In this document: piece after piece, positions 54,688 through 64,000 of the stretch | How positions within the stretch are numbered: position 1 is the stretch's first letter | How the letters are laid out: each line of letters begins with the position of its first letter | NCBI GenBank assembly: GCA_023853785.1 | Contig: JAJIRX010000925.1 | Coordinates: 26,309 to 90,308 of the forward strand | Direction of reading: 5' to 3' | From: Psilocybe azurescens | Lineage: Eukaryota; Basidiomycota; Agaricomycetes; Agaricales; Agrocybaceae | Length of the DNA stretch: 64,000 nt | Position numbers and translations under genes: made by a program | The notes under the pieces: generated by a model | Databases searched by the model: none | Told to the model about the DNA's origin: nothing | Seen by the model: the letters and a program-made list of their open reading frames with translations, nothing else

Positions 54688-57660
54688 ATGTCCCGGCTTA
54701 TTATCAAGAATTTGCCTGTCTATGTGACTCCAGCCAGACTCCGCGAGCACTTTGAGCAGAAGGGAGGCCCAGGCGGGACCCTCACCGATGTGAAAGTCTC
54801 GTCCAAGTCGGACGGAACCTCGCGGCGCTTTTGGGTTTGTGGGCTTTAAGTCGGAGGACGAGGCGCAGAAGGCGCAGAGGTGGTTTGATAAGACTTTCAT
54901 CGATTCGACGAGGATTATTGTCGGTGTTTCTGAGGTGTGTTTTTCTTCTATTTATCATCTGTTTTTTTTTGTGTTTAACAGTTGTATTGTAGGGAGCAGC
55001 AGATGCACCACGACCGCATAAACGACAGCGTCTAGATCCCGATACCTGGCTCTCAGGTAGCAATGCTGCCTCTGCCTCCTCGCCAAAATCAAAAAGACTC
55101 TTCCACTCAGACACCCGCCAAGGGTGACAAACAGCGCGAAGAATTCATGAAGATCATGGAAAAGAAGAAAGGCCCCGCATGGGCGAACGAGGCCGCTCCT
55201 GCACCTGTACCTGTTGCGGTGCCAGCTGATTCGGCTGCGACAGTCCCAGCTCACGAGGATGATAGTCGAACACAGGGGGACGATGTCTGATCTGGAGTGG
55301 ATGCGCCAGAGAATGTCTGCCGCCGTTGATGTTGAGGAGCGGGTTTTGAGCAGGACGAAGAGGACGGCGGCGAGCCGGAAAAGAAAACTGCGACGGTATG
55401 CATACCTCAATACTTTGTTCTGAGCACTTGGCGTTAACTTATATTTTTCATAGGCATCTGTCCCCATAACGGTTGACGCTTCTCAGTCTGTCGACCCTAC
55501 AAAAGAAACGATCCTTCAAACGTCCCGATTGTTCGTCCGAAATCTTGCGTTTTCATGTACGGACGAGGAGCTTGCGGAGCTGTTCAAGCCCTTTGGACAA
55601 ATATCTCAGGTGAGAATCGCTTTCCTTCTTTTCTTGACTTCCCTTCTGTGTTTCGTACGAGACACGAACAAAAAGATGACATATATATAGGGACATCAGA
55701 CCTTCGGGAATGCTGATCCTCTTGGAATACCGATAGTAGAAAATTTATCTGATTCTCTTCCTCGTCCTCAATGTTCTGAAATTATATTTTCCGAATCTTT
55801 GTGCTGACTCTCTTTTTCCTAGGTAAATATCTATTTCGCATCAAGCATCTTAAAGATGTATAAAATAAATAGGGACATCAGACCTTCGGGCATGTTGATC
55901 CTTTGCGGAATACCGATAGTAGAAACTTTTCTGATCTTCGTTACTTTCATATTCGTCGGAATTTTTCTTACGTTTTGCATTCTCTCATTGTAGATCCATA
56001 CCCCTCGCGACTCTACGACAAAGCAGCACAAAGGCCTGGCTCTACGTCACCTTCGCTCAGCCCGCCGACGCGCTAGCCGCGTACGAAGCTCTTGACAGGA
56101 AATCGTTCCAAGGGCGTCTTCTCCATATACTCGCGGCTGTTGATAGGAAGGGCAAGCCGGAGGCAGCGGAGGGTGAAGGCCACAAGAAGAGTTTGAAGGA
56201 GGAGAAGAATTCGAAGCGGAAGGCGATGGCGGGGCAGGAGTTTAATTGGAGCATGCTGTATATGAATGTACGTACTTGTCGTTTTGTTAATACAATTTTT
56301 CTTGAACCAACCAAATTATGTTTATCTGTCACTAGAGCGATGCCGTTGCCTCTTCGATCGCAGCGCGTATGAACATCGATAAGTCGGAGATCCTGAACCC
56401 AGAAACGGGAGATAACGCAGCCGTGAAGCTCGCTCTCGCTGAGACGCACATCATCCAGGAGACGAAATCGTACCTCGAATCGCAGGGCGTGCTCTTGTCG
56501 TCGTTCAGCTCCAAAGCGCGTTCAGATACCACCATCCTCGTCAAGAACATACCCTACGGGACTACCGCTGACCAAATTCGGGAGCTGTTCGAGCCTCATG
56601 GGGAACTCAGCAGGGTGCTGGTCCCGCCGGCCGGCACGATGGCGGTGGTCGACTTTGTGATCCCGGATGAGGCGAAAAGGGGTTTAGCGCTGTTGCGTAT
56701 AGGAGGCTGGGGAATTCGGTGGTGTATTTGGAGAAGGGCCCGCTGGGGATGTTCGTGGAGGGCTTTGTGCCGCCTGTGAAAGGCACTACAACAGCAGTGC
56801 CCACGGCGGCGATGCACGCGGTGCGCATTCATGAGCAAGTTGCGGACGCTCCGGGCGACGGAGCAGGCGAAGGCGAAGGCGAGCCGTCGATCCACGGCGG
56901 CTCGACATTGTACGTCAAGAATCTCGCATTTGCGACGACGCAAGAACGCCTCGCGAAAGTATTCTCGCACCTCCCTCGTTCTCATTCGCTAGGGTTCAGA
57001 CCAAGCCCGATCCGAAGCGCCCCGACGGGAGTGCGCGTCTCAGCATGGGGTACGGGTTCTTGGGTTTCAAGGACGCGGAGGGCGCGCGGCAGGCGATGAA
57101 GAGCGTGCAGGGGTTCGTGCTCGATGGGCATGCGTTGCATGTGTCGTTTGCTGGGCGCGGGGCGGATGAGGGCGAGGCGGGTAAGAAAGGCAAGGATGAG
57201 GCGACAGGGACGGGCAAGAGCAGAACGACGAAGATGATTGTGAAGAATGTGCCGTTTGAGGCTACGAAGAAGGATATGCGGGATTTGTTTGGGTGCGTTT
57301 TTTATTCGCCTTTTCTTTTTCTTTTTGTTCCAGATGACTGATTTCCCATTAATATGATAGTGCTCATGGACATCTCAAATCCGTGCGTCTCCCAAGAAAT
57401 TCGACTCTCGTTCGCGCGGTTTCGCTTTCCTCGAGTTCGTGTCACGGCATGAAGCGGAGAACGCGTATAATACCCTCCGGCATACCCATTTCCTCGGGCG
57501 GCATTTGGTGCTGGAGTGGGCGGAGGAGGCCGAGCAGGACATCGAGGTATTGCGGAAGAAGGCCGGGGTGGGGTATGGTGCGGGCAAGGCTATGCCTGGA
57601 AGGAAGAGGAAGTTGGATATGGGCAGGGATGCGGAGGAGGATGTGGATGGTTTGGAGTGA
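54688..57660 (+). CDS. MRD1: MRD1, multiple RNA-recognition-motif protein of ribosome assembly
   Basis: MRD1 (RBM19 in animals) acts in the nucleolus in the small-subunit processome. It starts MSRLIIKNLPVYVTPARLRE, RRM1 with KSEDEAQKAQRWFDKTFID. A linker follows, then RRM2 (SRLFVRNLAFSCTDEELAEL with YVTFAQPADALAAYEALDRK), RRM3 or 4 (TTILVKNIPYGTTADQIREL, YLEKGPLGMFVEGFVPPVKG), the next (STLYVKNLAFATTQERLAKV, YGFLGFKDAEGARQAMKSVQ), and the last (KMIVKNVPFEATKKDMRDLF, FAFLEFVSRHEAENAYNTLR). The end RKRKLDMGRDAEEDVDGLE at 57660 is typical. The order of RNP motifs and the WSMLYMNSDAVASSIAARM linker identify it. Frame problems occur at T4 54829-54832, G5 55275-55279, T4 55344-55347, near 56038 and near 56680, nearly all at homopolymers, so the gene itself is probably intact. 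One intron (about 55611-55994) contains a 182-bp tandem duplication. Confidence 0.9.
55687..55993 (+). repeat. 182-bp-period tandem duplication inside an MRD1 intron
   Basis: ATAGGGACATCAGACCTTCG followed by a GAATACCGATAGTAGAAA block occurs at 55687-55743 and again at 55869-55926. The spacing is 182 bp and the copies differ by a few bases. Between them TTTTTCCTAGG (about 55812-55822) looks like an original intron end, so the present intron may have been enlarged by duplication, with the first acceptor lost or kept as an alternative. Confidence 0.65.
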
Positions 57661-58493
57661 TTGCACTCTTTTTCTTTTCTTTGTGTACTTGTCCCATGAT
57701 TTTTGTGTATTATTCGTATTTCGCCGGCATGGCTATAATTCATTCCTATGGATCTTATTGCAGATGAATGATACTTGGAGATGAGGCTTCCCAGAAACAC
57801 TTTATTTATGTCCTGTAGAATACATTTTTATGCTAACTAAACTGGCTCTGTAACGGAGAATTAAGTCTACATAAAAATCCTACATACTTGTGGCGACGCA
57901 TTCAGCGCACGGGATCACGAGAAAGGCTTTTCCGAGCTGAACGCCTGGACACATGGACGTGCGGACAGGCTCAGTATGTTCCAGATATCTAGAAGAGTTT
58001 GAACTGGGATATCCGTTAGATGTATGGTCCCGGACGGTAAGTGCGTGGCTTCTTGAAGCGCTTGGTCGATGAATGATCTATTGAGAATCGTGACATTGTC
58101 CATGGATCAAGCTCAAGTTTTATGAGGTCACGTTGAAGTACGGGGTTGCGATATAATACGCAATGGGAGGAGAATTCGACCCACCCCTTTGCTATGCATC
58201 CACGAAGACGCAGATGCTGGACGGCTGGTCAAGGGAGCGTCTGTGATAGTTTCAATCCTCGACAGCTGGTCTCGATTCAACTTAGAAATGTTTTCGAAAG
58301 AGAAGTCTGAATTCAATTTTTGTTTCTGTACATACACGTTGGATATTCAGACTGGTAGATAAATTATCGAATCAATGAATGACCAGATTACAAAACGATC
58401 CCGTTGTTTAATATGTTCATTAAGGGCTCGATCCAAGGTTGTCCGGGCACTAAGTTCAGAGTCTCTCTCTGAAGGAAACAGAGTAGTTGACCA
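57661..58493. other. Spacer with possible 3' part of MYND gene
   Basis: The right part carries minus-strand frames LNSDFSFENISKLNRDQLSR (about 58230-58320) and STTLFPSERDSELSARTTLD (about 58415-58490) that could extend the MYND gene beyond its in-frame TGA at 58494-58496. The left part is the 3' region of MRD1. Confidence 0.45.
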
Positions 58494-59146
58494 TCAGATT
58501 TTCTCAATGTCGCTGACTATCACCATTATTCCACCAAGGTTTCCGTTCTCTATGCATAAGTTTCTGAAGTTGAGCAACCGGCTACGGTATTCTTCGCACT
58601 CCTCCGCGCCGAAATACTCTAGAGACTCTCGAGAGTCCAGAGGCAGCACTGCCGCGTCAACCATTGTGAAGGAATTTTGCGGCTTTGTCGCGCTCGGGTT
58701 AGACTTGACTTTGATGAGGACGATGTCACGAAGGCCCCGTGTGGGGTCGAGGGCAAGGTCGAGGGCAACGAGGCCGAACTGTGAGATTGTAGGTTTGTGC
58801 CTGTCGCAGAATGCGCGTAAAGGTTTGAATGGGTCGGCTTCGTGTGAGGCAGATTCAGGTAGCATGGCTGCATGCAGCTGCTGCTCGCTCTGTTTATTCA
58901 GCCTACATGTAGCTTTGTGGTGGGGCCAAGCTTCCCTTTGGCATGCTCGATTCTGAGGATGTAGAAAGAGATGAGTCCTCTTTCGTATATGGAGACTTGG
59001 AAAGAATGAAAAATTACACAGTACAGGGCAATCATGCAGCCCTTGCACCTGGAAAGGGAGGCACCGTCAAGTCTGGACTTTCCACAATGTAAGTTTTGAC
59101 ATGCAGTGTATAGTTTTCGTGCGAATTGTTTGGGTTCTGATGGCAT
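58494..59146 (-). CDS. MYND-type zinc-finger protein
   Basis: The protein starts MPSEPKQFARKLYTACQNLH at 59146. The MYND pattern is C-x-x-x-x-C (ACQNLHCGK), C-x-x-C (SRCKGCMIALYC), then, across an intron of about 60 nt, ACQREAWPHHKATCRLNK with the final His and Cys. A helical body follows: PESASHEADPFKPLRAFCDR, ISQFGLVALDLALDPTRGLR, DIVLIKVKSNPSATKPQNSF, YFGAEECEEYRSRLLNFRNL. This is the organisation of a very large Agaricomycete family of MYND proteins of unknown role; MYND fingers usually bind proline-rich partners. The frame ends at a TGA (58494-58496), but family-like sequence continues just after it (WSTTLFPSERDSELSART), so the gene may be truncated by a stop or joined by an unrecognised intron. 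Confidence 0.65.
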
Positions 59147-59888
59147 GGTGATTGCGTAGATATAGAAGAGAATTTTCGGAGAGAAAGTAGATAGTCTGTA
59201 TCTGTGAACCTCTTGGGCGACCGGAAAATGTAAGGTAGAGAAAAAGTAAGAGGAAAAGGGCTCACACTATTTAACAGCATCGATAATTGCACGGAACAAC
59301 CGTTTTCGGGTTGGATCATGTGAACATGACTGAAATATGTCCTCATTCTGGGATAGTGGCCCATTGTTCTTGCATTATGCGACTTCTGACCGATGTTCGC
59401 GACAATCAAGGGCCAACAGGGGCCAACTTAATGGCACCAATTGGTACACGTGATCGTGTTTTAAAGGGTAGTAGAGGGTAGTAGTTATCAGGTGGACCAA
59501 GTATTCCAGAAGCCTGCCTTAGTCGTGAAGATAATAGCTGTACAATGAAATGCAATGACTAAAAGAGGGCGCGCAGGTGAAGCCAATAGTTGAAAAGGTC
59601 TATTGTATTATACAGATAGGAGTTTCGAGGTTGCTTCGAAGCACTTAAAACATTGTGGAAAGCTCAAGTTCATCTTTGTCGCTGTTGTAGATACGGCATA
59701 CATTAAATACAGATGGTCATCTTGGTGTAAATTGGTCCTTAAGTCAACCAATGCATTAATTGACGTCCCCATTGTTCATTATTTTCATTATCGGCTCTAC
59801 CCATAGTTGACCGGCACCAAGTTCAGGGCTCTAAAATGCTTGGCAATGACCATCATCAATTCTGAAAAGATGTTGATAACGAACACCA

Positions 59889-60382
59889 TTACTCCACCAA
59901 GGTCGCCCTTCCCCTGCGGTGTGGTCTGAAGTCACTCAACTGGCGGCGAACGCCTTCGTATTTTTTGCTCAGTCTAAGAACTCTAGAGAGTCTGGAGTCC
60001 AGCGTTAGCACTTTAGCCTCTAATACTTTGAAGTTTTTATGTGTTCCTATTGGGCGCGGGTTGGGTCTGACTTTGATGAGGAACATGTCGCTCAGGCTTC
60101 ACGTAGGGCCAACTGCGAGGTCGAGGGCGAGGAGACTGTATTTTGAGATGGTGACTCGATGGTATGCGCAGAAATCACGTAAAGGCTGAAGCAGATCGAC
60201 TTGGTTCGAGGTGGAAAAGGGTGCCAAATCTGCCGTTGCGTTGGGCCTACAAATTGGGCCGTGGAACGGCAAAGTTGTTCTTGGAATTCTGGTCTCTGGG
60301 GATCTAGAGAGATGAGTACTTCTATCGTATCAAGTGGGTGAAGGAATCGAGGCTTACGCAGTGGACCGATATCATGTCGCAT
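59889..60382 (-). pseudogene. Decayed second MYND-family copy
   Basis: Minus-strand pieces FLIKVRPNPRPIGTHKNFKV, EAKVLTLDSRLSRVLRLSKK and, in other frames upstream, sequence corresponding to PLRDFC and LALDL blocks match the body of the MYND gene at 58494-59146 in order. The zinc-finger part is only partly recognisable (about 60240-60330) and the frame changes several times. I read it as a remnant of a tandem copy. Confidence 0.55.
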
Positions 60383-60893
60383 CTACACATTAAAGTGCAA
60401 CGGACGAGGTTGAAATTTCTGCAGGGGATATTATGACAAGGTTTCTTAGACATTCGTCGTCGGTAAACTTCTAGGCCTGCCGATGACATGGTAACTGTTT
60501 AATATAGAAAGTCTATGTAGAGAGAAAATTAAATTGAAGGCAACAAAGAAAGTAAAGGGGAAAGATGCACGCACGGTATACGATAATTTTATTTTAGTAT
60601 TAAGCACCATCTAGAATATGTGTTCAGGTATAAAAATATAAAGTTTGAGTGTATTCCGGGGAAATGGAGCTATCGTTCAGGCATTGTTCAGCATCTCATT
60701 CACTTAGGTAACATCGTGTTCCCGAAATTGGATGCCATTAATTAATTCACGTGATCGTGTCGTTCTCACGCTCTCGTTCCCGATCAAATGGCCATCAAAA
60801 ATAAATGACTCTTCCTTTCATACCATCACCATATCCCCAGTTTCCAGCCTCCTTTTCTTTTCTGTAAAAAATCATACTAAACAAGCACAACCG
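60383..60893. promoter_or_regulatory. Upstream region of the helicase gene
   Basis: No gene is supported in this stretch. The last 100 bp before the helicase ATG are pyrimidine-rich (CTTCCTTTCATACC, CAGCCTCCTTTTCTTTTCTG), a common fungal promoter feature. It also holds the 5' end of the MYND remnant. Confidence 0.45.
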
Positions 60894-63800
60894 ATGAGAA
60901 ATACGGTCTCCAACCATCGCCTACCTGTTCGAACATACCCAAGCAACCAGAACAATGCTTTTAGACCTAATGTCAATGTCACGCTCTTGACTAAATTGAT
61001 ATATGCTGCTATAGATGTATTACATGCTCGTAAGCTCAAGGGCAAACGGAAAGCGTCCGAGGACGCTGAAGATGAAAGAATCTTCAAACGCGCCAGAAGT
61101 TCGCGAAGTTCTCCAAGTTACGACCAGCACGAAATTAGCTCAGAAAGTGCCAATTCCGACTCGCAGTTGCAGGTCAAGGTCGATTATCCAACGGCCCAGC
61201 CGTACAGCCAGACGTCACCCCTGGCGGTGAAGTCATTCCTATTTTACGCCATGTTTTGAATATATGTTACGACAGCGACGAGTCACAAGGAGCTGGGCTC
61301 GCCAGACCAGATGAACTGACTCTCGGGTTTGGAGTAGAGAGACGATGAACTGCGCGAGGCTTTACTGGCAGTGAATGAGTTTACTCCGGGTCCCACAGGT
61401 ATCGACCTGGGAGAAATCAAGTTTAGTAAGGACGACGCGCATGCCGTTTGCGTCTCTTGCGACTCTCGTTTCACTTTCGCGAATGATGACTGGTTGCTTC
61501 TCGTTCCATCTCTCGGTATCGATTCCGAATCGAACGACATCCAGTCGGATACTGCAGCGGACCTCCTCCTAGCCACTCGAATGTTGCAAAAAGCCGGCCG
61601 GGCACATTTGGACGCCAATTTGAAAATCATTCTTCAACCTCAGGATGATTCGCCATCCCAGCCTTTTTCTTTTCTTTACAGCTAGATTACAAGGCATCCA
61701 TCATATATCCCGTGATAATGGACCCATTTCCTTGGAAGCATTCCACTAAAAGGGAGGTACAAGCTCTTGAAGATTCTCGAAGGCGACTCTTGACGGCGGC
61801 GTACCTCTCTGACGATGTAATATCCACGAGCCACAACAAACCCATCACGGTTTCCTCATTTTACTCGACAATGGGTCCCGCCCCTCCCTTACCATCTAAA
61901 GAAGCCACTAATTTCATGCAGCCGGAGGCCCTCTCACCCACTTTACTCCTTTCCAATGCCGGAGTGTCGCTTGGCTACTGGAGAGGATGATGACCGTCAC
62001 TTCAGAGGGCGTCATCACGGCTCAAACGTCCTCTAGCCAGTTTTCGTTTTGGAACGAAGTCAAAGAAGGCGAGTATACCTGGTATCTCAACCGCTTAAGC
62101 GGAGAGCTATCAGATTCAGCACCTGAATTCCCAACGATATACGGTGCAATGTTGGCGGAAGAGCCGGGATTGGGCAAGACAGTAGAAACTATTGCGTTGA
62201 TGCTTCTTAACCCTGCGCCGTCGGACTGGAATCCCGCCTTGACACGATGGGATCCAGTCGGTCATCTCCACATTAAAGCCATCAAGGTATGACTTGTTTC
62301 TACATATTTATTTTTTCTAACAGTTTTTGCATCTAGAGTACATTAATTGTCACTCCGCCTTCATTAGCTTCCCAATGGAAGACGGAATTGGCAAACCACG
62401 CTCCTTCACTGAAGGTTCTTGTCTACGAGGGATGGACAAAGTCAAAGTCCCCATTACGAAAACGCCATGGGAACTCGAACGCTTCAAGCAGCTGGAAATC
62501 GAGTCCAAGCCCAAGAAAAGGAAGACCAAAGCGCAGAGACTAGGAAAGAAGAAAGCCATGGCTGACGATCTCGATGAGGGGCAGTTGGATCAAGATGGTC
62601 TGCTGTCAAGGAGCGACGACGGCGAGGTCCTCGATTGGTGCAATTATGTGCATCAGTTTGATGTGGTGATTACCACGTACAATGTTCTGAGGAGCGAGAT
62701 ACATGTTGCGCGTCCGCCGCCTGATAGGCCGAGGAGAGAAGAGGCGATTTATTACACGTCGGCGCGGCTGAGGAGCCCGTTGGTTATGGTCGAGTGGAAG
62801 CGCGTTGTCATGGACGAAGTGCAAATGGTCGGAGGTGGACAGGCTGCGTAAGCGTTCGATTTCTTTCATTTTCGGACAATGTTAATCAGATGTTGCAGCG
62901 AGATGGTTTCCCTCATTCCTCGCCTATCGTCTTTGGCTGTTTCAGGGACACCAGCTAAATCGCAGATGGCTGATCTCATCCATGTTCTCAAGTATATTTT
63001 CTGCGCCACCCCTCCTTGTTTTTGCCAATGCTAAATCCACTTTTCATTAAGGTTTTTGCGTATTGATCAAATTGTGGGCAACCTGCGTCTCTGGAACAGG
63101 CTTTTGAAACCGGGCTTTGCGGACGACTTTGCAGCTTTTTTGAGGCATTATGGGATCAGGTGGGCCTTTATGCTACACTGTGATGGATAGCCTCTTATCG
63201 TATTCCTCAAGGACGATGAAGTCGAGCATCACGTCAGAACTCACGATTCCTCAGCAAACGCGTTACCTCGTAGGCATTGAACTGGGTAAAGTCGAGCAGC
63301 ACGTAGGATCTCTTCCAATATGTCGCATATTGCCCTTTTTGCTGACCTTTGGTATGGTTTTAGGTGTACGATCAAGCTCTCGAGGCGGTTTTACTTCAAC
63401 TAGGGCTTGATGCCAGAGGAGTTGCTGCTACGGAAGGGTGGCAGGTCAATGGGAATCTACTCCGGTCTGCTATTCGTCGATTGCGTGGTATTTGTACCCA
63501 TCCTCAGGTATGCATCTCGTTGCATAGAATTTATTGTACCTGACCCAATTTTTGCTACAGGTAGGTCAGCTGTTGAAGAAAGGCGACGGTCTATACAACC
63601 AGGTGCCCTCAAGACGATCGATGCGGTGCTCCATGTAAGCATTGCCGTAATTTGAGCTGCAAATGTGGCTGATAGGTCGATGACAGTCGATGAGAGACCA
63701 GAACTGGAAGAATCTGATGGAAGACTGGAAAGCCAAGGTAAATTCAGTCTCCGCAATCTCCACGTCTCTCAGTCTAACGATGTCTATACTAGATCCAACT

Positions 63801-64000
63801 CCTCATTCGATATGCCCAGTTGCAACAGAAAGATGATACCGTTGAAGACCACTATCAGAATTCTCTGAGGACGCTTGAACAGGCCGAAGCAGACACAAAC
63901 AAACATCTTGAAGAAATTAGGGATGCGCTGGCGAAACATGACGCTAAAGGCAAAATTCTGATAGAAGAAGCCGCTCTGCTACGTCAACAACGGGAATCGT
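60894..64000 (+). CDS. SNF2-family helicase / E3 ligase, SHPRH/IRC20-like, 5' part
   Basis: The gene starts at 60894 (MRNTVSNHRLPVRTYPSNQN) and runs off the window end. An N-terminal region with KLKGKRKASEDAEDE leads to the helicase core: RRLLTAAYLSDDVISTSH, PFQCRSVAWLLER (Q-rich entry), IYGAMLAEEPGLGKTVETIA (Walker A, with E-E-P-G in place of the usual D-E-M-G), TLIVTPPSLASQWKTELANH (motif Ia), QFDVVITTYNVLRSEIHVAR, MVEWKRVVMDEVQMVGG (Walker B as D-E-V-Q), and SLAVSGTPAKSQMADLIHVL (motif III). Beyond are LTIPQQTRYLVGIELGKVEQ, SAIRRLRGICTHPQ and a coiled-coil stretch to the end. The D-E-V-Q box and long inserts (SKPKKRKTKAQRLGKKKAMA) are typical of SHPRH/IRC20, which carry a RING finger further on, outside this window. 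Several frame joins (61255-61340, 61680, 61985, 62440, 63160) need introns or corrections. Likely role: DNA damage tolerance by ubiquitination of PCNA. Confidence 0.8.

Overview
The window is nuclear DNA of a filamentous basidiomycete, most likely an Agaricomycete. Genes are split by many short (about 50-60 nt) GT-AG introns. They include a class I hydrophobin, fungal-type F-box and MYND genes, kinase-like Crinkler (CRN) genes and a Crypton-type tyrosine recombinase. No rRNA, tRNA or CRISPR array was recognised. All product names are from reading motifs, not from database searches.

Layout. 1-7.8 kb is mostly gene-poor and holds one small membrane protein (2303-2968, minus) and a diverged, hairpin-rich tandem duplication (about 4455-5560). 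7.8-10.6 kb is an F-box gene whose N-terminal region contains 77-bp tandem repeats. 12.4-19.9 kb is the most notable block: an unrecognised multi-exon gene (plus), an XPG/GEN1-like nuclease (minus) and a Crypton-like tyrosine recombinase (minus), bounded by 17-bp direct repeats that differ at one base. It lies directly upstream of a class I hydrophobin (20.06-20.50 kb). 21.6-26.3 kb has an MFS drug:H+ antiporter, the 3' end of an ABCC-type transporter, a genomic fragment of the same MFS gene and a 496-bp foldback palindrome. 26.9-30.5 kb has two minus-strand genes of unknown function.

31.6-39.1 kb holds housekeeping genes: proteasome lid subunit RPN9 and a long two-Myb (telobox) protein of the Tay1/Teb1 type. 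39.8-49.6 kb is an accessory region: a decayed CRN-like gene, a 397-bp TA-flanked MITE, three CRN-header copies (one head-only, two with kinase-like domains), a rearranged duplicate of the F-box 3' end and a 1.27-kb inverted-repeat element. 50.1-52.9 kb is a second MFS transporter. 53.5-57.7 kb has prefoldin subunit 3 and MRD1, divergently transcribed from a 223-bp intergenic region. 58.5-60.4 kb has one MYND gene and one MYND remnant. 60.9 kb to the window end is the 5' part of an SHPRH/IRC20-type SNF2 helicase.

A cross-cutting observation is that many otherwise well-conserved genes (RPN9, MRD1, the Myb protein, both MFS genes) need a one-base frame correction, often at a homopolymer. That pattern points to indel errors in the assembly as much as to real pseudogenes, so the broken state of individual genes should be read with caution.
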